A stretch of 64,000 bases of DNA from Eubacteriales bacterium (GCA_030524585.1 JAUNGJ010000006.1:1-64000); one strand, 5' to 3'; counted from the stretch's first letter, positions 49,187 through 59,483 are shown. Notes: generated by a model not told the origin, from the letters alone. Translations and numbers: made by a program.

Positions 49187-50962
49187 ATGTATTATCCTGA
49201 AGAACTGGTAGAGGAAGTACGTTTAAAAAATGATATCGTAGATGTGATTTCCGGATATGTAAAGCTTCAGAAAAAAGGCAGCTCTTATTTTGGGCTGTGC
49301 CCCTTCCATAATGAGAAATCGCCATCCTTTTCCGTAAGCAGACAGAAGCAGATGTACTATTGCTTTGGCTGCGGCGCCGGAGGGAATGTGTTTACCTTCC
49401 TGATGGAGTATGAGAACTATTCTTTTACAGAGGCGCTGAAGGTCCTTGCGGACCGTGCGGGAGTTGAGCTTCCGGAGATGGAATACTCGAAGGAGGCGAA
49501 GGAAAGAGCGGATCTAAAGACGGTGCTCCTGGAGATCAATAAGCTGGCGGCGAAGTATTTCTATGCACAGCTTAAGTCAGAGCAGGGAAGGCTTGCCTAT
49601 ACATATTTGAAGAACCGCAAGCTGAGCGATGAGACGATCACCGCATTTGGACTTGGATATTCCAATAAATACAGTGACGATCTGTATCGCTATCTGAAGA
49701 CGAAGGGGTATTCCGATGAGATATTGCTGAAGGCCGGTCTGATATCTGCAGACGAGAAGCATGGGGCATATGACAAATTCTGGAACCGGGTCATGTTCCC
49801 GATTATGGACGCTAATAACCGGGTGATCGGATTTGGCGGACGGGTGATGGGTGATGCAAAGCCCAAGTACCTAAATTCACCGGAGACGCCGGTATTTGAC
49901 AAGAGCAGGAATCTGTACGGGCTGCACCGGGCCAGAACCTCTAGAAAACCTTATTTTTTGATCTGTGAAGGATATATGGATGTGATTGCCCTTCACCAGG
50001 CCGGATTTACCAATGCGGTAGCTTCTCTGGGAACGGCGCTTACTTCAGGACATGCCTCTCTGATCAAGCGGTATGTGAACGAGGTTTATCTGACCTATGA
50101 CAGCGATGATGCGGGAACGAGAGCAGCCCTGCGGGCGGTTCCGATCCTGAAGGAGGTGGGGATCACTGCACGGGTAATCCGCATGGATCCCTATAAGGAT
50201 CCGGACGAATTTATTAAGAATCTGGGTGCGGAGGCTTTTGAAGAGCGAATCCGCAAGGCCCGGAACGGCTTTATGTTCGGATTGGAGATGCTGGAGCGGG
50301 ATTATGATATGACATCTCCCGAAGGCAAGACCGGATTTCTGCGGGAAGCGGCAAAGCGCCTGGCAGAATTTGATGAGGAGCTGGAACGGAGCAATTACAT
50401 TGAAGCAGTTGCAAAGACTTACCGGGTGAATGCAGATGAACTCAGGAAGCTGGTGATTAAGACGGCGGTCCGAACAGGACTTGCCAGACCGCCGGAGAAA
50501 CCCAAATCCACGTTAAACCGGGAGAAGGGGAAGGAGGATGGCATCCTGAAATCCCAGAGAATACTCCTGACCTGGATGATTGAGGATGAACGGATATTTA
50601 GTCAGATCAGAAGGTATGTGAAGGCAGATGATTTTACAGAACCGCTTTATCATACGGTGGCAGAGCTTCTGTATCATCAGTATGAGGAGGGGGCTCTGAA
50701 CCCGGCGCAGATTATGAACCATTTTACCGATGAAGAAGAACATCGCAGAGTGGCAGAACTGTTTCACACGAGGATCAAGGAGCTTTCCACAGTACAGGAA
50801 CAGGAAAAGGCATTAAAAGAAACGATTATCCGCGTCAGGCAGCACAGCCTGGATGAAAGGGCAAAACACTTAGAGCCGACGGACATTGCAGGCTTACAGA
50901 AGCTGATGGCGGATAAGCGGGCACTGCAGGACCCCAGGGGATTGCATATTTCTATTAATTAA
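49187..50962 (+). CDS. dnaG: DNA primase
   Basis: 591 residues. The CHC2 zinc finger has C38, H41, C59 and C62 (CPFHNEKSPSF ... YYCFGCGAGG); the TOPRIM catalytic core holds FLICEGYMDVIALHQAG with E and the YDSDDAGT Asp pair; the C-terminal part (about 440-591) is the helicase-binding domain and is fairly divergent. Makes RNA primers at the fork. AGAGGATG lies about 11 bases before ATG 49187. Confidence 0.98.
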   Translation: MYYPEELVEEVRLKNDIVDVISGYVKLQKKGSSYFGLCPFHNEKSPSFSVSRQKQMYYCFGCGAGGNVFTFLMEYENYSFTEALKVLADRAGVELPEMEYSKEAKERADLKTVLLEINKLAAKYFYAQLKSEQGRLAYTYLKNRKLSDETITAFGLGYSNKYSDDLYRYLKTKGYSDEILLKAGLISADEKHGAYDKFWNRVMFPIMDANNRVIGFGGRVMGDAKPKYLNSPETPVFDKSRNLYGLHRARTSRKPYFLICEGYMDVIALHQAGFTNAVASLGTALTSGHASLIKRYVNEVYLTYDSDDAGTRAALRAVPILKEVGITARVIRMDPYKDPDEFIKNLGAEAFEERIRKARNGFMFGLEMLERDYDMTSPEGKTGFLREAAKRLAEFDEELERSNYIEAVAKTYRVNADELRKLVIKTAVRTGLARPPEKPKSTLNREKGKEDGILKSQRILLTWMIEDERIFSQIRRYVKADDFTEPLYHTVAELLYHQYEEGALNPAQIMNHFTDEEEHRRVAELFHTRIKELSTVQEQEKALKETIIRVRQHSLDERAKHLEPTDIAGLQKLMADKRALQDPRGLHISIN

Positions 50963-51001
50963 GGATAAAATATAAACAAGCAATGAGAGGATGGACATTA
51001 G

Positions 51002-52111
51002 ATGGACGAGAATGTTGTAAAATTTGAGGAAAAGTTAAAAGCCTTGATGGCGATGGGTAAGAAAAAGAAGAGTATTCTCGAGATTCAGGAAATCAACGAC
51101 TTTTTCTCAGATATGGAACTGAACCCGGAGCAGATGGAAAAAGTATTTGAATATCTGGAAGCTAATGGAATTGACGTGCTTCGCATCAATACGGATGTGG
51201 ATGACGATGATGTGGAAGTGATCCTGTCGGAAGAGGATGAGGTTGATATGGAGAAGATTGATCTCTCTGTTCCGGACGGTGTCAGTATCGAAGATCCGGT
51301 GCGTATGTATCTGAAGGAGATTGGTAAGGTTCCTCTGCTTTCGGCCGAGGGAGAGGTTGAGCTTGCCAAGAGGATGGCAGACGGAGATGAGGATGCGAAG
51401 AAGCGCCTTGCGGAGGCGAATCTCAGGCTGGTTGTCAGCATTGCCAAGAGATATGTCGGACGTGGAATGTTATTTCTTGATCTGATCCAGGAAGGAAATC
51501 TGGGCCTTATTAAAGCCGTTGAAAAATTCGATTATCAGAAAGGATTTAAGTTCAGTACCTATGCAACCTGGTGGATTCGTCAGGCGATTACCAGAGCCAT
51601 TGCCGACCAGGCAAGAACCATCCGTATTCCGGTGCATATGGTGGAGACCATTAACAAATTGATCCGTGTGTCAAGGCAGCTTTTGCAGGAGCTGGGGCGT
51701 GAACCTACGCCGGAAGAGATTGCAGAGGAGTTGGACATGCCGGTAGAACGTGTCAGAGAGATCCTGAAGATTTCCCAGGAGCCGGTATCTCTGGAAACTC
51801 CGATCGGAGAAGAGGAAGACAGTCATCTGGGTGATTTTATTCAGGATGACAATGTGCCGGTTCCGGCTGAGGCAGCGGCTGCGACTCTCCTGAAGGAGCA
51901 GCTGGATGAGGTTCTTGACACACTGACAGAGAGAGAACAGAAGGTTCTTCGCCTTCGTTTCGGTATGAATGACGGACGTGCCCGCACTCTGGAAGAGGTG
52001 GGAAAGGAATTTGACGTTACAAGAGAGCGTATCAGACAGATTGAGGCCAAGGCTCTGAGAAAGCTCCGTCATCCAAGCCGCAGCAGAAAATTAAGAGATT
52101 ATTTAGATTAA
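51002..52111 (+). CDS. rpoD: RNA polymerase primary sigma factor SigA
   Basis: 369 residues. An acidic region 1.1 (about 1-85), region 1.2 ([18 protein letters not shown]), region 2 ([20 protein letters not shown] and [14 protein letters not shown], reading -10), region 3, and region 4 ([24 protein letters not shown], reading -35) are all present. GAGAGGATGG precedes ATG 51002, 39 bases after dnaG. The clean TTGACA/TATAAT promoters in this window fit its recognition. Confidence 0.99.
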   Translation: MDENVVKFEEKLKALMAMGKKKKSILEIQEINDFFSDMELNPEQMEKVFEYLEANGIDVLRINTDVDDDDVEVILSEEDEVDMEKIDLSVPDGVSIEDPVRMYLKEIGKVPLLSAEGEVELAKRMADGDEDAKKRLAEANLRLVVSIAKRYVGRGMLFLDLIQEGNLGLIKAVEKFDYQKGFKFSTYATWWIRQAITRAIADQARTIRIPVHMVETINKLIRVSRQLLQELGREPTPEEIAEELDMPVERVREILKISQEPVSLETPIGEEEDSHLGDFIQDDNVPVPAEAAAATLLKEQLDEVLDTLTEREQKVLRLRFGMNDGRARTLEEVGKEFDVTRERIRQIEAKALRKLRHPSRSRKLRDYLD

Positions 52112-52124
52112 GAAAGAGGCGCCT

Positions 52125-52823
52125 ATGGAACTATCAAAAAGACTGAATGCTGTTGCCGGTCTTGTGACAGAGGGCGCCTCTGTTGCTGATATCGGAACCG
52201 ATCACGGATATGTGCCGATTTATCTGGCAGGAACCGGGAAGTGTCCGCATGTGATTGCGATGGATATTAACAGGGGGCCGCTGGAAAGAGCGATGGAGCA
52301 TATCCGGGCGCATGAGTTGGAAAGCCGGATTGAGACCAGGCTCTCGGATGGACTTAAGAGCCTGAAAAAAGGGGAGGCAGACACCATGATTGCTGCCGGC
52401 ATGGGCGGGAATCTCACCATACGGATTCTCGATAATTCTCCGGAACTTGTGGAAGGCATGGAAGAATTTATTTTACAGCCCCAATCCGAGATCCATAAAG
52501 TGAGAAAATATCTGAATCAGAATGGCTTTTTGCTTGTGGCGGAGGATATGGTAGAAGAGGATGGCAAATTCTATCCGGTCATGAAGCTGATACATGGGAA
52601 TGAGCCGGCCTTCTCAGAGGAAGAGCTTTATTATGGGCGGATCCTGCTTGCAGAGAAGCATCCGGTTCTGCACAAGTTTCTTATCAGGGAAAAGAAACGG
52701 AAGGAAATGATTTGCGGGAAGCTGTCTGCTCAGCCGGGAGAGCGTGCTCTTTTGCGCAGAGGAGAACTGGAGAAGGAGATTTCCCGTATCCGGCGGGGAT
52801 TGGCAGCGTATGATAAAGCATAA
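52125..52823 (+). CDS. trmK: tRNA (adenine22-N1)-methyltransferase
   Basis: 232 residues. S-adenosylmethionine motif VADIGTDHGYVPIYL at about 20-34, then AMDINRGPLERA and the target-site DTMIAAGMGGNLTIRIL, with the C-terminal coiled coil region of TrmK. Modifies A22 in tRNA. The start ATG 52125 has AGAGGCGCC upstream, which is exactly complementary to a stretch 50 bases inside the gene. It follows rpoD by 13 bases. Confidence 0.93.
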   Translation: MELSKRLNAVAGLVTEGASVADIGTDHGYVPIYLAGTGKCPHVIAMDINRGPLERAMEHIRAHELESRIETRLSDGLKSLKKGEADTMIAAGMGGNLTIRILDNSPELVEGMEEFILQPQSEIHKVRKYLNQNGFLLVAEDMVEEDGKFYPVMKLIHGNEPAFSEEELYYGRILLAEKHPVLHKFLIREKKRKEMICGKLSAQPGERALLRRGELEKEISRIRRGLAAYDKA

Positions 52824-52864
52824 TGCAGCAGAGGAGAAGTGCATATAAAAAAGGAGCGATACAT

Positions 52865-53656
52865 ATGCTTTGTAGAGATGTAATGGAAGTAATAGAGAGA
52901 TCCTACCCCCCATCCTGTGCGATGGAGTGGGATAATGTAGGTCTTTTGGTCGGAAGCAGAGAGAAGGAAGTGAACCGTATTTACGTGGCGCTGGATGCGA
53001 CGGATGAAGTGATTGAGGCTGCGGTGGAGTTTCATGCAGATATGCTGGTGACGCACCATCCGATGATTTTTTCGGCTATGCGGCGGATTACAGAGGATGA
53101 TTTTATCGGAAAACGGGTTATTCGCCTGATTCAGAAGGATATAGCATATTATGCCATGCACACCAATTATGATGTGATGGGAATGGCTAAGCTGTCAGAG
53201 CAGGTGCTGGGATTAAAAGATGGTCAGGTGCTGGAAGTGACCTGCCCGGAGAGTCCAATCGACGGAACGCCCCAGGGAATTGGCAGAGTTGCCGATCTGG
53301 AGGAACCGGTAAGTCTGGCGGAATGCTGTGAGCAGGTGAAACAGAGATTCTCGTTAGATACCGTGAAAGTATTTGGGAATCTGGAAGCTTTGATGAAGCG
53401 GATTGCAATTTCACCGGGAGCGGGAAAAAGCATGGTGAAAGCGGCGCTTCATATGCAGGCGGATGTACTGATCACCGGTGATATTGATCATCATACGGGG
53501 ATTGATGCAGTTGCACAGGGATTGGCGGTCATTGATGCAGGACATTATGGGATTGAACAGATCTTCATCCGGGATATGGCAGAATTTCTAAAAAAGGCAT
53601 TCCCGGATGCAGAGGTGATGGAAGCGCCTGTGTGCCATCCCTTCCAGGTCGTGTAG
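52865..53656 (+). CDS. Nif3-like dinuclear metal-centre protein
   Basis: 263 residues, the short form without the inserted YqfO-type domain. Metal ligands H64/H65 (LVTHHPMIFS) and a later HH and E pair (GDIDHHTGIDA; IDAGHYGIEQIF) are in place. Often called GTP cyclohydrolase I type 2, but its true role is uncertain. The frame opens at 52823, overlapping trmK, yet AAGGAG is spaced for ATG 52865. The pair trmK-nif3 is conserved in Firmicutes. Confidence 0.9.
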   Translation: MLCRDVMEVIERSYPPSCAMEWDNVGLLVGSREKEVNRIYVALDATDEVIEAAVEFHADMLVTHHPMIFSAMRRITEDDFIGKRVIRLIQKDIAYYAMHTNYDVMGMAKLSEQVLGLKDGQVLEVTCPESPIDGTPQGIGRVADLEEPVSLAECCEQVKQRFSLDTVKVFGNLEALMKRIAISPGAGKSMVKAALHMQADVLITGDIDHHTGIDAVAQGLAVIDAGHYGIEQIFIRDMAEFLKKAFPDAEVMEAPVCHPFQVV

Positions 53657-53675
53657 AGATAATAAGGAGAAGAAT

Positions 53676-55340
53676 ATGGGACAGGAAAAGATAAATGTTC
53701 AAATAGGAGATGCTGTTGTACAATACCCAGAAGGAACATCATACCTTGAAATCGTCAGGGATTACCAGAAGGATGTCGAGGATGATATTGTGCTGGTGTT
53801 TGTAAATGGCAGATTACAGGAGCTGACAAAGGAGCTTAAAAGTGACTGCGTGATTAGGTTCCTTACAACAAGGGACCGGATTGGATATATGACTTATAAG
53901 CGCAGCATGAATCTACTGTTAGTAAAAGCGATTTATGATGTGTGCGATCATAAGCCAGGAACTAAGGTGAGAGTCCATTTTTCTGTAAGTGATGGAATTT
54001 ACTGTACGGTGGATGGGGCTGAGATCAATGTGGAATTTCTCGCCAAAGTAAAAGCAAGAATGCAGGAAATGGTGGAAAGAGACATTCCTATTCAGAAGCG
54101 TTCGGTGCGTACAGACGAGGCGATTGCATTATTCAGACAGCATGGTATGTATGACAAGGAAAAGCTGTTTGCCTATCGCCGGGTATCCAGAGTAAATATT
54201 TACAGTATCAATGAATTTGAGGATTATTATTATGGATATATGGTGCCGAGTACCGGATATCTGAAATATTTTGAACTGTATCCCTATGATGAGGGCTTCG
54301 TGATGCAGATGCCTTCCCGGAAGGAGCCAAAAGTATTGAGGCCATTCCAGCCGGCACATCAGCTGTTCCAGGTGCTGAAGGAATCTACCAGATGGGGAGA
54401 CATGCAGGGAATTGAGACGGTAGGCGCACTAAATGACACGATTACCAAATGGGATGCAGGAGAGATGATTCTGGTGCAGGAGGCATTGCAGGAAAAAAAG
54501 ATCGCAGATATCGCAGAACGGATATCTTCTGATCCGAATGTGAAATTCATCCTGATTGCAGGGCCGTCTTCTTCCGGAAAGACAACCTTCTCTCACAGAC
54601 TTTCGATCCAGCTGAAGGCTAACGGTATGGCGCCTCATCCGATTGCAGTGGATAATTTCTTTGTGGAACGGGAACAGACGCCGCGGGATGAGGATGGAAA
54701 ATATAATTTTGAGTGTCTGGAAACGGTGGATATTGAACTGTTTAATGACTGCATGACGCGTCTGCTGGCTGGCGAGGAAGTTGTGCTTCCTACCTTTAAC
54801 TTTAAGACGGGGCATAAAGAATACACAGGAAAGCCGAAGAAATTAGGGAAAAACGATGTGTTGGTAATTGAAGGAATACATTGTCTGAATCCGAAAATGA
54901 CGGCAGAGCTTCCGGACGAGAACAAATTCAGAATCTACATCAGCGCCCTGACTCAGTTAAATATTGATGAGCATAACCGAATTCCTACGACGGACGGACG
55001 GCTGATCCGCAGGATCGTCCGGGATGCGCGTACCAGAGGCACATCGGCGAAAAATACAATCGCCATGTGGGAATCGGTTAGAAGGGGAGAGGAGGAGAAC
55101 ATCTTTCCGTATCAGGAGGAGGCGGATGTGATGTTTAATTCTTCACTGATTTATGAATTGGCGGTGCTGAAGGCCTATGTGGAGCCACTGTTATTTGGAA
55201 TAGAGAGAGACTGTCCGGAGTATCTGGAAGCAAAGAGACTGCTGAAATTTCTGGATTATTTTGTGGGAATCGGCAGTGAGCGAGTTCCGACAAATTCTCT
55301 GCTGAGAGAATTTGTGGGAGGAGGATGCTTCCAGGTATAA
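53676..55340 (+). CDS. Nucleoside kinase with ThrRS-like N-terminal domains
   Basis: 554 residues. N-terminal TGS-like part (VQIGDAVVQYPEGTSYLEIVRDY), then a region resembling the ThrRS second additional domain, then a uridine-kinase-type P-loop domain from about residue 285: GPSSSGKTTFSHRL, the lid-side FNFKTGHKEYTGKPK and IEGIHCLNP. Probably phosphorylates a nucleoside, with the RNA-synthetase-like domains of unknown purpose. AAGGAGAAG precedes ATG 53676. Confidence 0.85.
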   Translation: MGQEKINVQIGDAVVQYPEGTSYLEIVRDYQKDVEDDIVLVFVNGRLQELTKELKSDCVIRFLTTRDRIGYMTYKRSMNLLLVKAIYDVCDHKPGTKVRVHFSVSDGIYCTVDGAEINVEFLAKVKARMQEMVERDIPIQKRSVRTDEAIALFRQHGMYDKEKLFAYRRVSRVNIYSINEFEDYYYGYMVPSTGYLKYFELYPYDEGFVMQMPSRKEPKVLRPFQPAHQLFQVLKESTRWGDMQGIETVGALNDTITKWDAGEMILVQEALQEKKIADIAERISSDPNVKFILIAGPSSSGKTTFSHRLSIQLKANGMAPHPIAVDNFFVEREQTPRDEDGKYNFECLETVDIELFNDCMTRLLAGEEVVLPTFNFKTGHKEYTGKPKKLGKNDVLVIEGIHCLNPKMTAELPDENKFRIYISALTQLNIDEHNRIPTTDGRLIRRIVRDARTRGTSAKNTIAMWESVRRGEEENIFPYQEEADVMFNSSLIYELAVLKAYVEPLLFGIERDCPEYLEAKRLLKFLDYFVGIGSERVPTNSLLREFVGGGCFQV

Positions 55341-55361
55341 AGATACAAGGGGAATTTACAA

Positions 55362-56549
55362 ATGAGGGGGAAATTTATCAGAGGAGTACTGATTCTTTTT
55401 GTGCTTCTATGCCTGAATGGTATGGAAGGGCATGCGGAGATTGCCGGGGATAGTGCACTGAAAGATCTTCAGTGGAATCAGGTATATGAAGAGCCGAGAA
55501 ACGGCGGTGTAGTACAGTCTGTCTGTGCTACGGAATACTATATCATAACGCTTGAAAATATGGCTGACAACCCGGATGTGCCGGATATTGTGTCTGCTTA
55601 TTACAGGAAAAAAACGGATGAAGAGGGGAATCCGGTCACGCCATATACACTGGCAAAGCGAGTGCAGAACAGAGAGTGGGAGCACTGTAATGGAATGACA
55701 TATAACCCTAATACAAATGAAATCTATGTGGCGTTATATACCAATACGATTGCAGAAAACCGCGGATGTCTGTATGTAATGGATCCAGATACACTGGATT
55801 ATAAGAGAACAATTAAGATCAGTGATGATTACAATATATTAGGAATCGACTATCTGAAGGATAGCGACCAGTATGTTATCCAGACGAATGTGGAGGGAGG
55901 ATACAGCTTCAAGATTCTGAATGCGGATTTTGCAATTGCAGAAGACCTGGGAGAATACGCACATACGGCGGAAGGGAACAACTTTCAGGATCTGGCAGTG
56001 TCCGGAGATTACATTTTGAATTTTCCGCTGACTTTAGGACTTGGAATTGGGGATTACATTCATATGTATTCCATTTCCAGAAGAGAGATGGTGGCAGCGG
56101 AGCCTCTGGATTTCGGCTTTGAGGGAGTGAACGCAGATGAGCCGGAATCACTGTGTGAGCTGGAGCCGGGATTTTTCCTGGCGGTGGTGAACGTGACGAC
56201 TGAAGGGCAGGAGAGCATGATGCGTCTGTACCAAACTCTTGTTCCGTATAATCTGACATTTGCCCCTGTAAAAGCAGATAGTCCGGTGGAAGAAGAACAG
56301 AAACAGCCATCGGCTGAGAGCAGGAAGCAGCATCAGGGAGTGAATGAGAAAAAGAATCATATACCAGTAAAGAAGGTTTTAATTGTGATGGCTGCAGCTG
56401 CAGTGGCTCTGATTATACTGCTGGTGGTTTATTCTTATGTGCTGCGCATCAGAAGGGAACGGAAGCGCAGAGAGCGTGAGCGCAGACGCAGAAGGCGTAT
56501 GGCAGCAGAAGCGGTCAGAGCGCATGAATTGGAGGACTATAGTATATAA
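55362..56549 (+). CDS. Secreted beta-propeller-like protein with C-terminal anchor, unknown function
   Basis: 395 residues. An N-terminal signal peptide (FIRGVLILFVLLCLNGMEGHA) leads to an extracytoplasmic region of about 280 residues rich in short beta strands and Asp/Asn turns (HCNGMTYNPNTNEIYVALYTN; GCLYVMDPDTLDYKR), suggesting a propeller. A Lys/Glu/Gln linker follows, then one membrane span (about 342-362) and a very basic tail (RRERKRRERERRRRRR). AAGGGGAATT precedes ATG 55362. No named family is recognised. Confidence 0.75.
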   Translation: MRGKFIRGVLILFVLLCLNGMEGHAEIAGDSALKDLQWNQVYEEPRNGGVVQSVCATEYYIITLENMADNPDVPDIVSAYYRKKTDEEGNPVTPYTLAKRVQNREWEHCNGMTYNPNTNEIYVALYTNTIAENRGCLYVMDPDTLDYKRTIKISDDYNILGIDYLKDSDQYVIQTNVEGGYSFKILNADFAIAEDLGEYAHTAEGNNFQDLAVSGDYILNFPLTLGLGIGDYIHMYSISRREMVAAEPLDFGFEGVNADEPESLCELEPGFFLAVVNVTTEGQESMMRLYQTLVPYNLTFAPVKADSPVEEEQKQPSAESRKQHQGVNEKKNHIPVKKVLIVMAAAAVALIILLVVYSYVLRIRRERKRRERERRRRRRMAAEAVRAHELEDYSI

Positions 56550-56577
56550 GAAGACGCGCCGGTGACGCGTCTTCTTA
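56547..56577. terminator. Hairpin between converging genes at 56.55 kb
   Basis: TAAGAAGACGCG / CGCGTCTTCTTA stem with 7-base loop. The T-run is poor, so terminator strength is uncertain. Confidence 0.55.
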
Positions 56578-56586
56578 CATATTCTG

Positions 56587-58683
56587 TCAGATAATTCCAA
56601 CGATTTTTTCAGCCTGATTTTTAGCCCTGCAGTAGAGCAGGTACTGAAACACCATAATGAAGGCGCTGATTCCAAGCATGATGCATAAGGATTGTATCTC
56701 TGATATAGTCAGGCGTCTGTCGTTGATGACGCACATACCGAGGGAAAACAGCAGACCGGTCAGGCAGCCCAGAATGGTTGGATACTGGTAGATTCTGGCA
56801 AGCTGTTTTTTTAAGATCTTCCGGCGGTAGCCGGTATTGGCGCCAAGCTTTTCCAGATTCTGAAACAGAAGTTTATTGTTCTCCGCAATGGAAATACTGC
56901 GCACATAGTTCATGACGGCAACGGCGGACAGTGTGATGATGAAGATGTAGAGACAGAGCATCACATACACACAGATCATCTGCATATAATCCTGCCGGGT
57001 GATGATTACAAACTGGGGGCTGTATTTCCAGTTACCAAGAAGCTGTATCACACTGCCGGAATAATCTAACTCTCCGGCATAGACGTAATCTTCTTTCTGT
57101 TTTCCGGCAAGCTGCTCCTCCCACATATCATAGTTGCCGTAATGATTAGAAAGTCCGGTGGCGTGAGCAATATACTGGTTCAGCAGATCTTTTGCAAATG
57201 AGTAGGAGTGATCCAAATCGGCCACATCGAACAGGCATACCTGTTCCGTATACATGGAGGAAAGTCCTTCTGATATGGCTGCATAGTCCGCGTCATTTAG
57301 CACATAGGCGTAGGGATGGCTCATATTATACAGGGCGTCATATTCTAATGCTCCGCCGAAGGTCAACGGCAGAGCTTTTCCCGTGTCGGGATTCTTAATT
57401 TCATATAGTCCATCCATAAAATCCCAGATATTTTCCTTATAATCGGTGGGCGTTACCGCCTGATAGGTACCGGAGGCTACGCTGACATTCTGTCCGGTGA
57501 GCGTGTGGTATGCCGCGCTGGAAAAAAATAGTGCAAGCTTGGATTCGGCGGCGTCCACGGTGATGTATTTGCCATTGTCGTAATCCCTGGTTTTATAGGA
57601 AATAACGAGGTTCGCGGCGGTTTCTTTGCCGTATCCCACAATCTCCATCTGGTACTTGGCGGCGGTGCGGTCAATATCCTCCTTTGAGATCTGGTCCTCT
57701 TCTGACGGGTAATGCATGGCAAAACCGCAGGAATTGGTCAGATTGGTTACACCGGAGATGTTGGAGTACAATAGTCCGTAAAAGGCAGAGAACATACATG
57801 CAAACAGCAGCAGTACGATCACGCACATATTGCGGGCGGTGGATTTGGCGGCAAACCGCATCAGGCTTACAGATACCATGTTCTGATAGAATTTTTTCTT
57901 ATTTCTGCCAAGGCGGCTCTGGGATACCACGCTTAAAAGGATCAGATAGATTCCGGCCAATGCCAGCAGGTAATAAAGGCTGGCGCCCGGAAAGCTGCGG
58001 TGAAATACGGTTACTGCGAAGGAATTAAGTCCCAGACCAAGCAAAATACCAAGAATTACAAGCAGGATGCCAACCGGCAGTAGCCAGGGCTTTATTTCTT
58101 TTACCATTTCTGTTTTCTGGCTGGCTTTCAGAATGTCAATGATGTCGGATCTGTTGACGAAACGCCGGCCCATGAGACTTAAAATCAGCGCCAGAATGAC
58201 GGCAAAACCGATTCCTGCCAGAAGTCCGGTGACGCCGAAGCGGTAGGACGTCTCTTCATTAGAAATCAGAAACGTCTCGAATACTTTCCAGATTAGCCAG
58301 GAAGCAGGAAGACCAAGGATGATTCCTGAGATGGATGCGGACAGGGTTACGGAAGCCAGCTCACGAAATAATATTCTCTTTAAGGACCGCCTGGATTCTC
58401 CCAGCGCAAGGAAGATCCCATATTCCCGGCTCTTATAACGAAAGAAAAGAGTGGATGCATAGGCGGTAAAGATACTGCAGCCAATCATAGTTACGGCAAG
58501 CAGCAGGGAAGCCAGCTTGCGTGTATCTCCCCCTTCCGGAAGGAAATCCTGTACCGTCTGACCAAAGTACATATAAGAAAAAGCACTGACCAGAAAAACG
58601 GAGAGGAAGATGCAGAAGCTCAGGAGTGAATATTGGCCTTTATTTTGCTGCCGTAATTTTTTGTGAAAGCTATTTATCGTCAT
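56587..58683 (-). CDS. FtsX-type ABC transporter permease (BceB-like)
   Basis: 698 residues. About ten membrane spans: two near 20-65, FtsX-type bundles with the stretch RYKSREYGIFLALGESRRSLKRILFRELASV, a large extracytoplasmic segment (about 310-560), and a final bundle with NKLLFQNLEKLGANTGYRRKIL. This is the layout of bacitracin-export permeases and of MacB relatives. It overlaps the ATPase gene by 14 bases. Likely resists a cell-envelope antibiotic or exports a peptide, controlled by the divergent LytTR system by position. Confidence 0.87.
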   Translation of the reverse strand: MTINSFHKKLRQQNKGQYSLLSFCIFLSVFLVSAFSYMYFGQTVQDFLPEGGDTRKLASLLLAVTMIGCSIFTAYASTLFFRYKSREYGIFLALGESRRSLKRILFRELASVTLSASISGIILGLPASWLIWKVFETFLISNEETSYRFGVTGLLAGIGFAVILALILSLMGRRFVNRSDIIDILKASQKTEMVKEIKPWLLPVGILLVILGILLGLGLNSFAVTVFHRSFPGASLYYLLALAGIYLILLSVVSQSRLGRNKKKFYQNMVSVSLMRFAAKSTARNMCVIVLLLFACMFSAFYGLLYSNISGVTNLTNSCGFAMHYPSEEDQISKEDIDRTAAKYQMEIVGYGKETAANLVISYKTRDYDNGKYITVDAAESKLALFFSSAAYHTLTGQNVSVASGTYQAVTPTDYKENIWDFMDGLYEIKNPDTGKALPLTFGGALEYDALYNMSHPYAYVLNDADYAAISEGLSSMYTEQVCLFDVADLDHSYSFAKDLLNQYIAHATGLSNHYGNYDMWEEQLAGKQKEDYVYAGELDYSGSVIQLLGNWKYSPQFVIITRQDYMQMICVYVMLCLYIFIITLSAVAVMNYVRSISIAENNKLLFQNLEKLGANTGYRRKILKKQLARIYQYPTILGCLTGLLFSLGMCVINDRRLTISEIQSLCIMLGISAFIMVFQYLLYCRAKNQAEKIVGII

Positions 58684-59425
58684 CGGTATCCCCTCCCAGT
58701 TTTCTTAATACATTCAGAAGTTCGTCCATGAATGCCTGACGGCTGCCGGTACGCGCAAGCTCCTGATGGATCGCGCCGTCCTTTAATACTACCACCCGGT
58801 CACAGAAGGATGCGGCGTAGCTGTCGTGGGTTACCATGAAAATGGTGGCTTCCATCTGCTCTTTGGCCTGAAGAAAAGCGTCTATGACCGCTTTGCAGGA
58901 TTTACTGTCCAGATTGCCAGTGGGCTCATCTGCCAGAATGATATAGGGATTATTCATCAGCGCTCTGGCAACGGCGGTACGCTGCTTCTCACCGCCGGAG
59001 ACCTCTGCCGGATATTTTTCCGCGATTTTTGTAATTCCGAAAAGCTGGCAGAGCTTGTGAGCCTTGGCTTCCATCTGAGGAATGGGCTTTCCGGCGATGA
59101 CCTGGGGCAGACAGATATTTTCAAAGATCGTCAATCCGTCCAGGAGCATAAAATCCTGAAACACAAATCCCAGATTGCGGTTTCGGATCTGGGAGAGCTT
59201 CTCCTCGGACAGATTGGAAATGTCCCTGCCATTTAACAGGATGTGTCCGCCATCATGGGGAATGAAGCAGGAAATACAGTTTAAAAGAGTGGTTTTTCCG
59301 CTTCCCGACGGCCCCATTACTGCCACGAATTCACCCTTGCTTACCTGGAAGGACAGATCCTTTAGCACAGGGTATACATTGGTTCCGGTTTGATAAGTCT
59401 TGTTCAGATGTTTCACTTGTAACAT
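58670..59425 (-). CDS. ABC transporter ATPase (BceA-like)
   Basis: About 251 residues. Walker A MGPSGSGKTTLLN, Q-loop in FVFQDFMLLDG, signature VSGGEKQRTAVARAL, Walker B ILADEPTGNLDS, H-loop THDSYAA. Belongs to the lipoprotein/antimicrobial-peptide exporter group. ATG 59431 touches AGGAGGA; ATG 59425 (MLQVKHLNKTYQTG) is spaced properly. Partners the FtsX permease. Confidence 0.93.
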   Translation of the reverse strand: MLQVKHLNKTYQTGTNVYPVLKDLSFQVSKGEFVAVMGPSGSGKTTLLNCISCFIPHDGGHILLNGRDISNLSEEKLSQIRNRNLGFVFQDFMLLDGLTIFENICLPQVIAGKPIPQMEAKAHKLCQLFGITKIAEKYPAEVSGGEKQRTAVARALMNNPYIILADEPTGNLDSKSCKAVIDAFLQAKEQMEATIFMVTHDSYAASFCDRVVVLKDGAIHQELARTGSRQAFMDELLNVLRKLGGDTDDDK

Positions 59426-59483
59426 GATCATTCCTCCTGATTATGGATTCACAGCGATGGCTGTGTTCTTTTTGTTATAGAAA

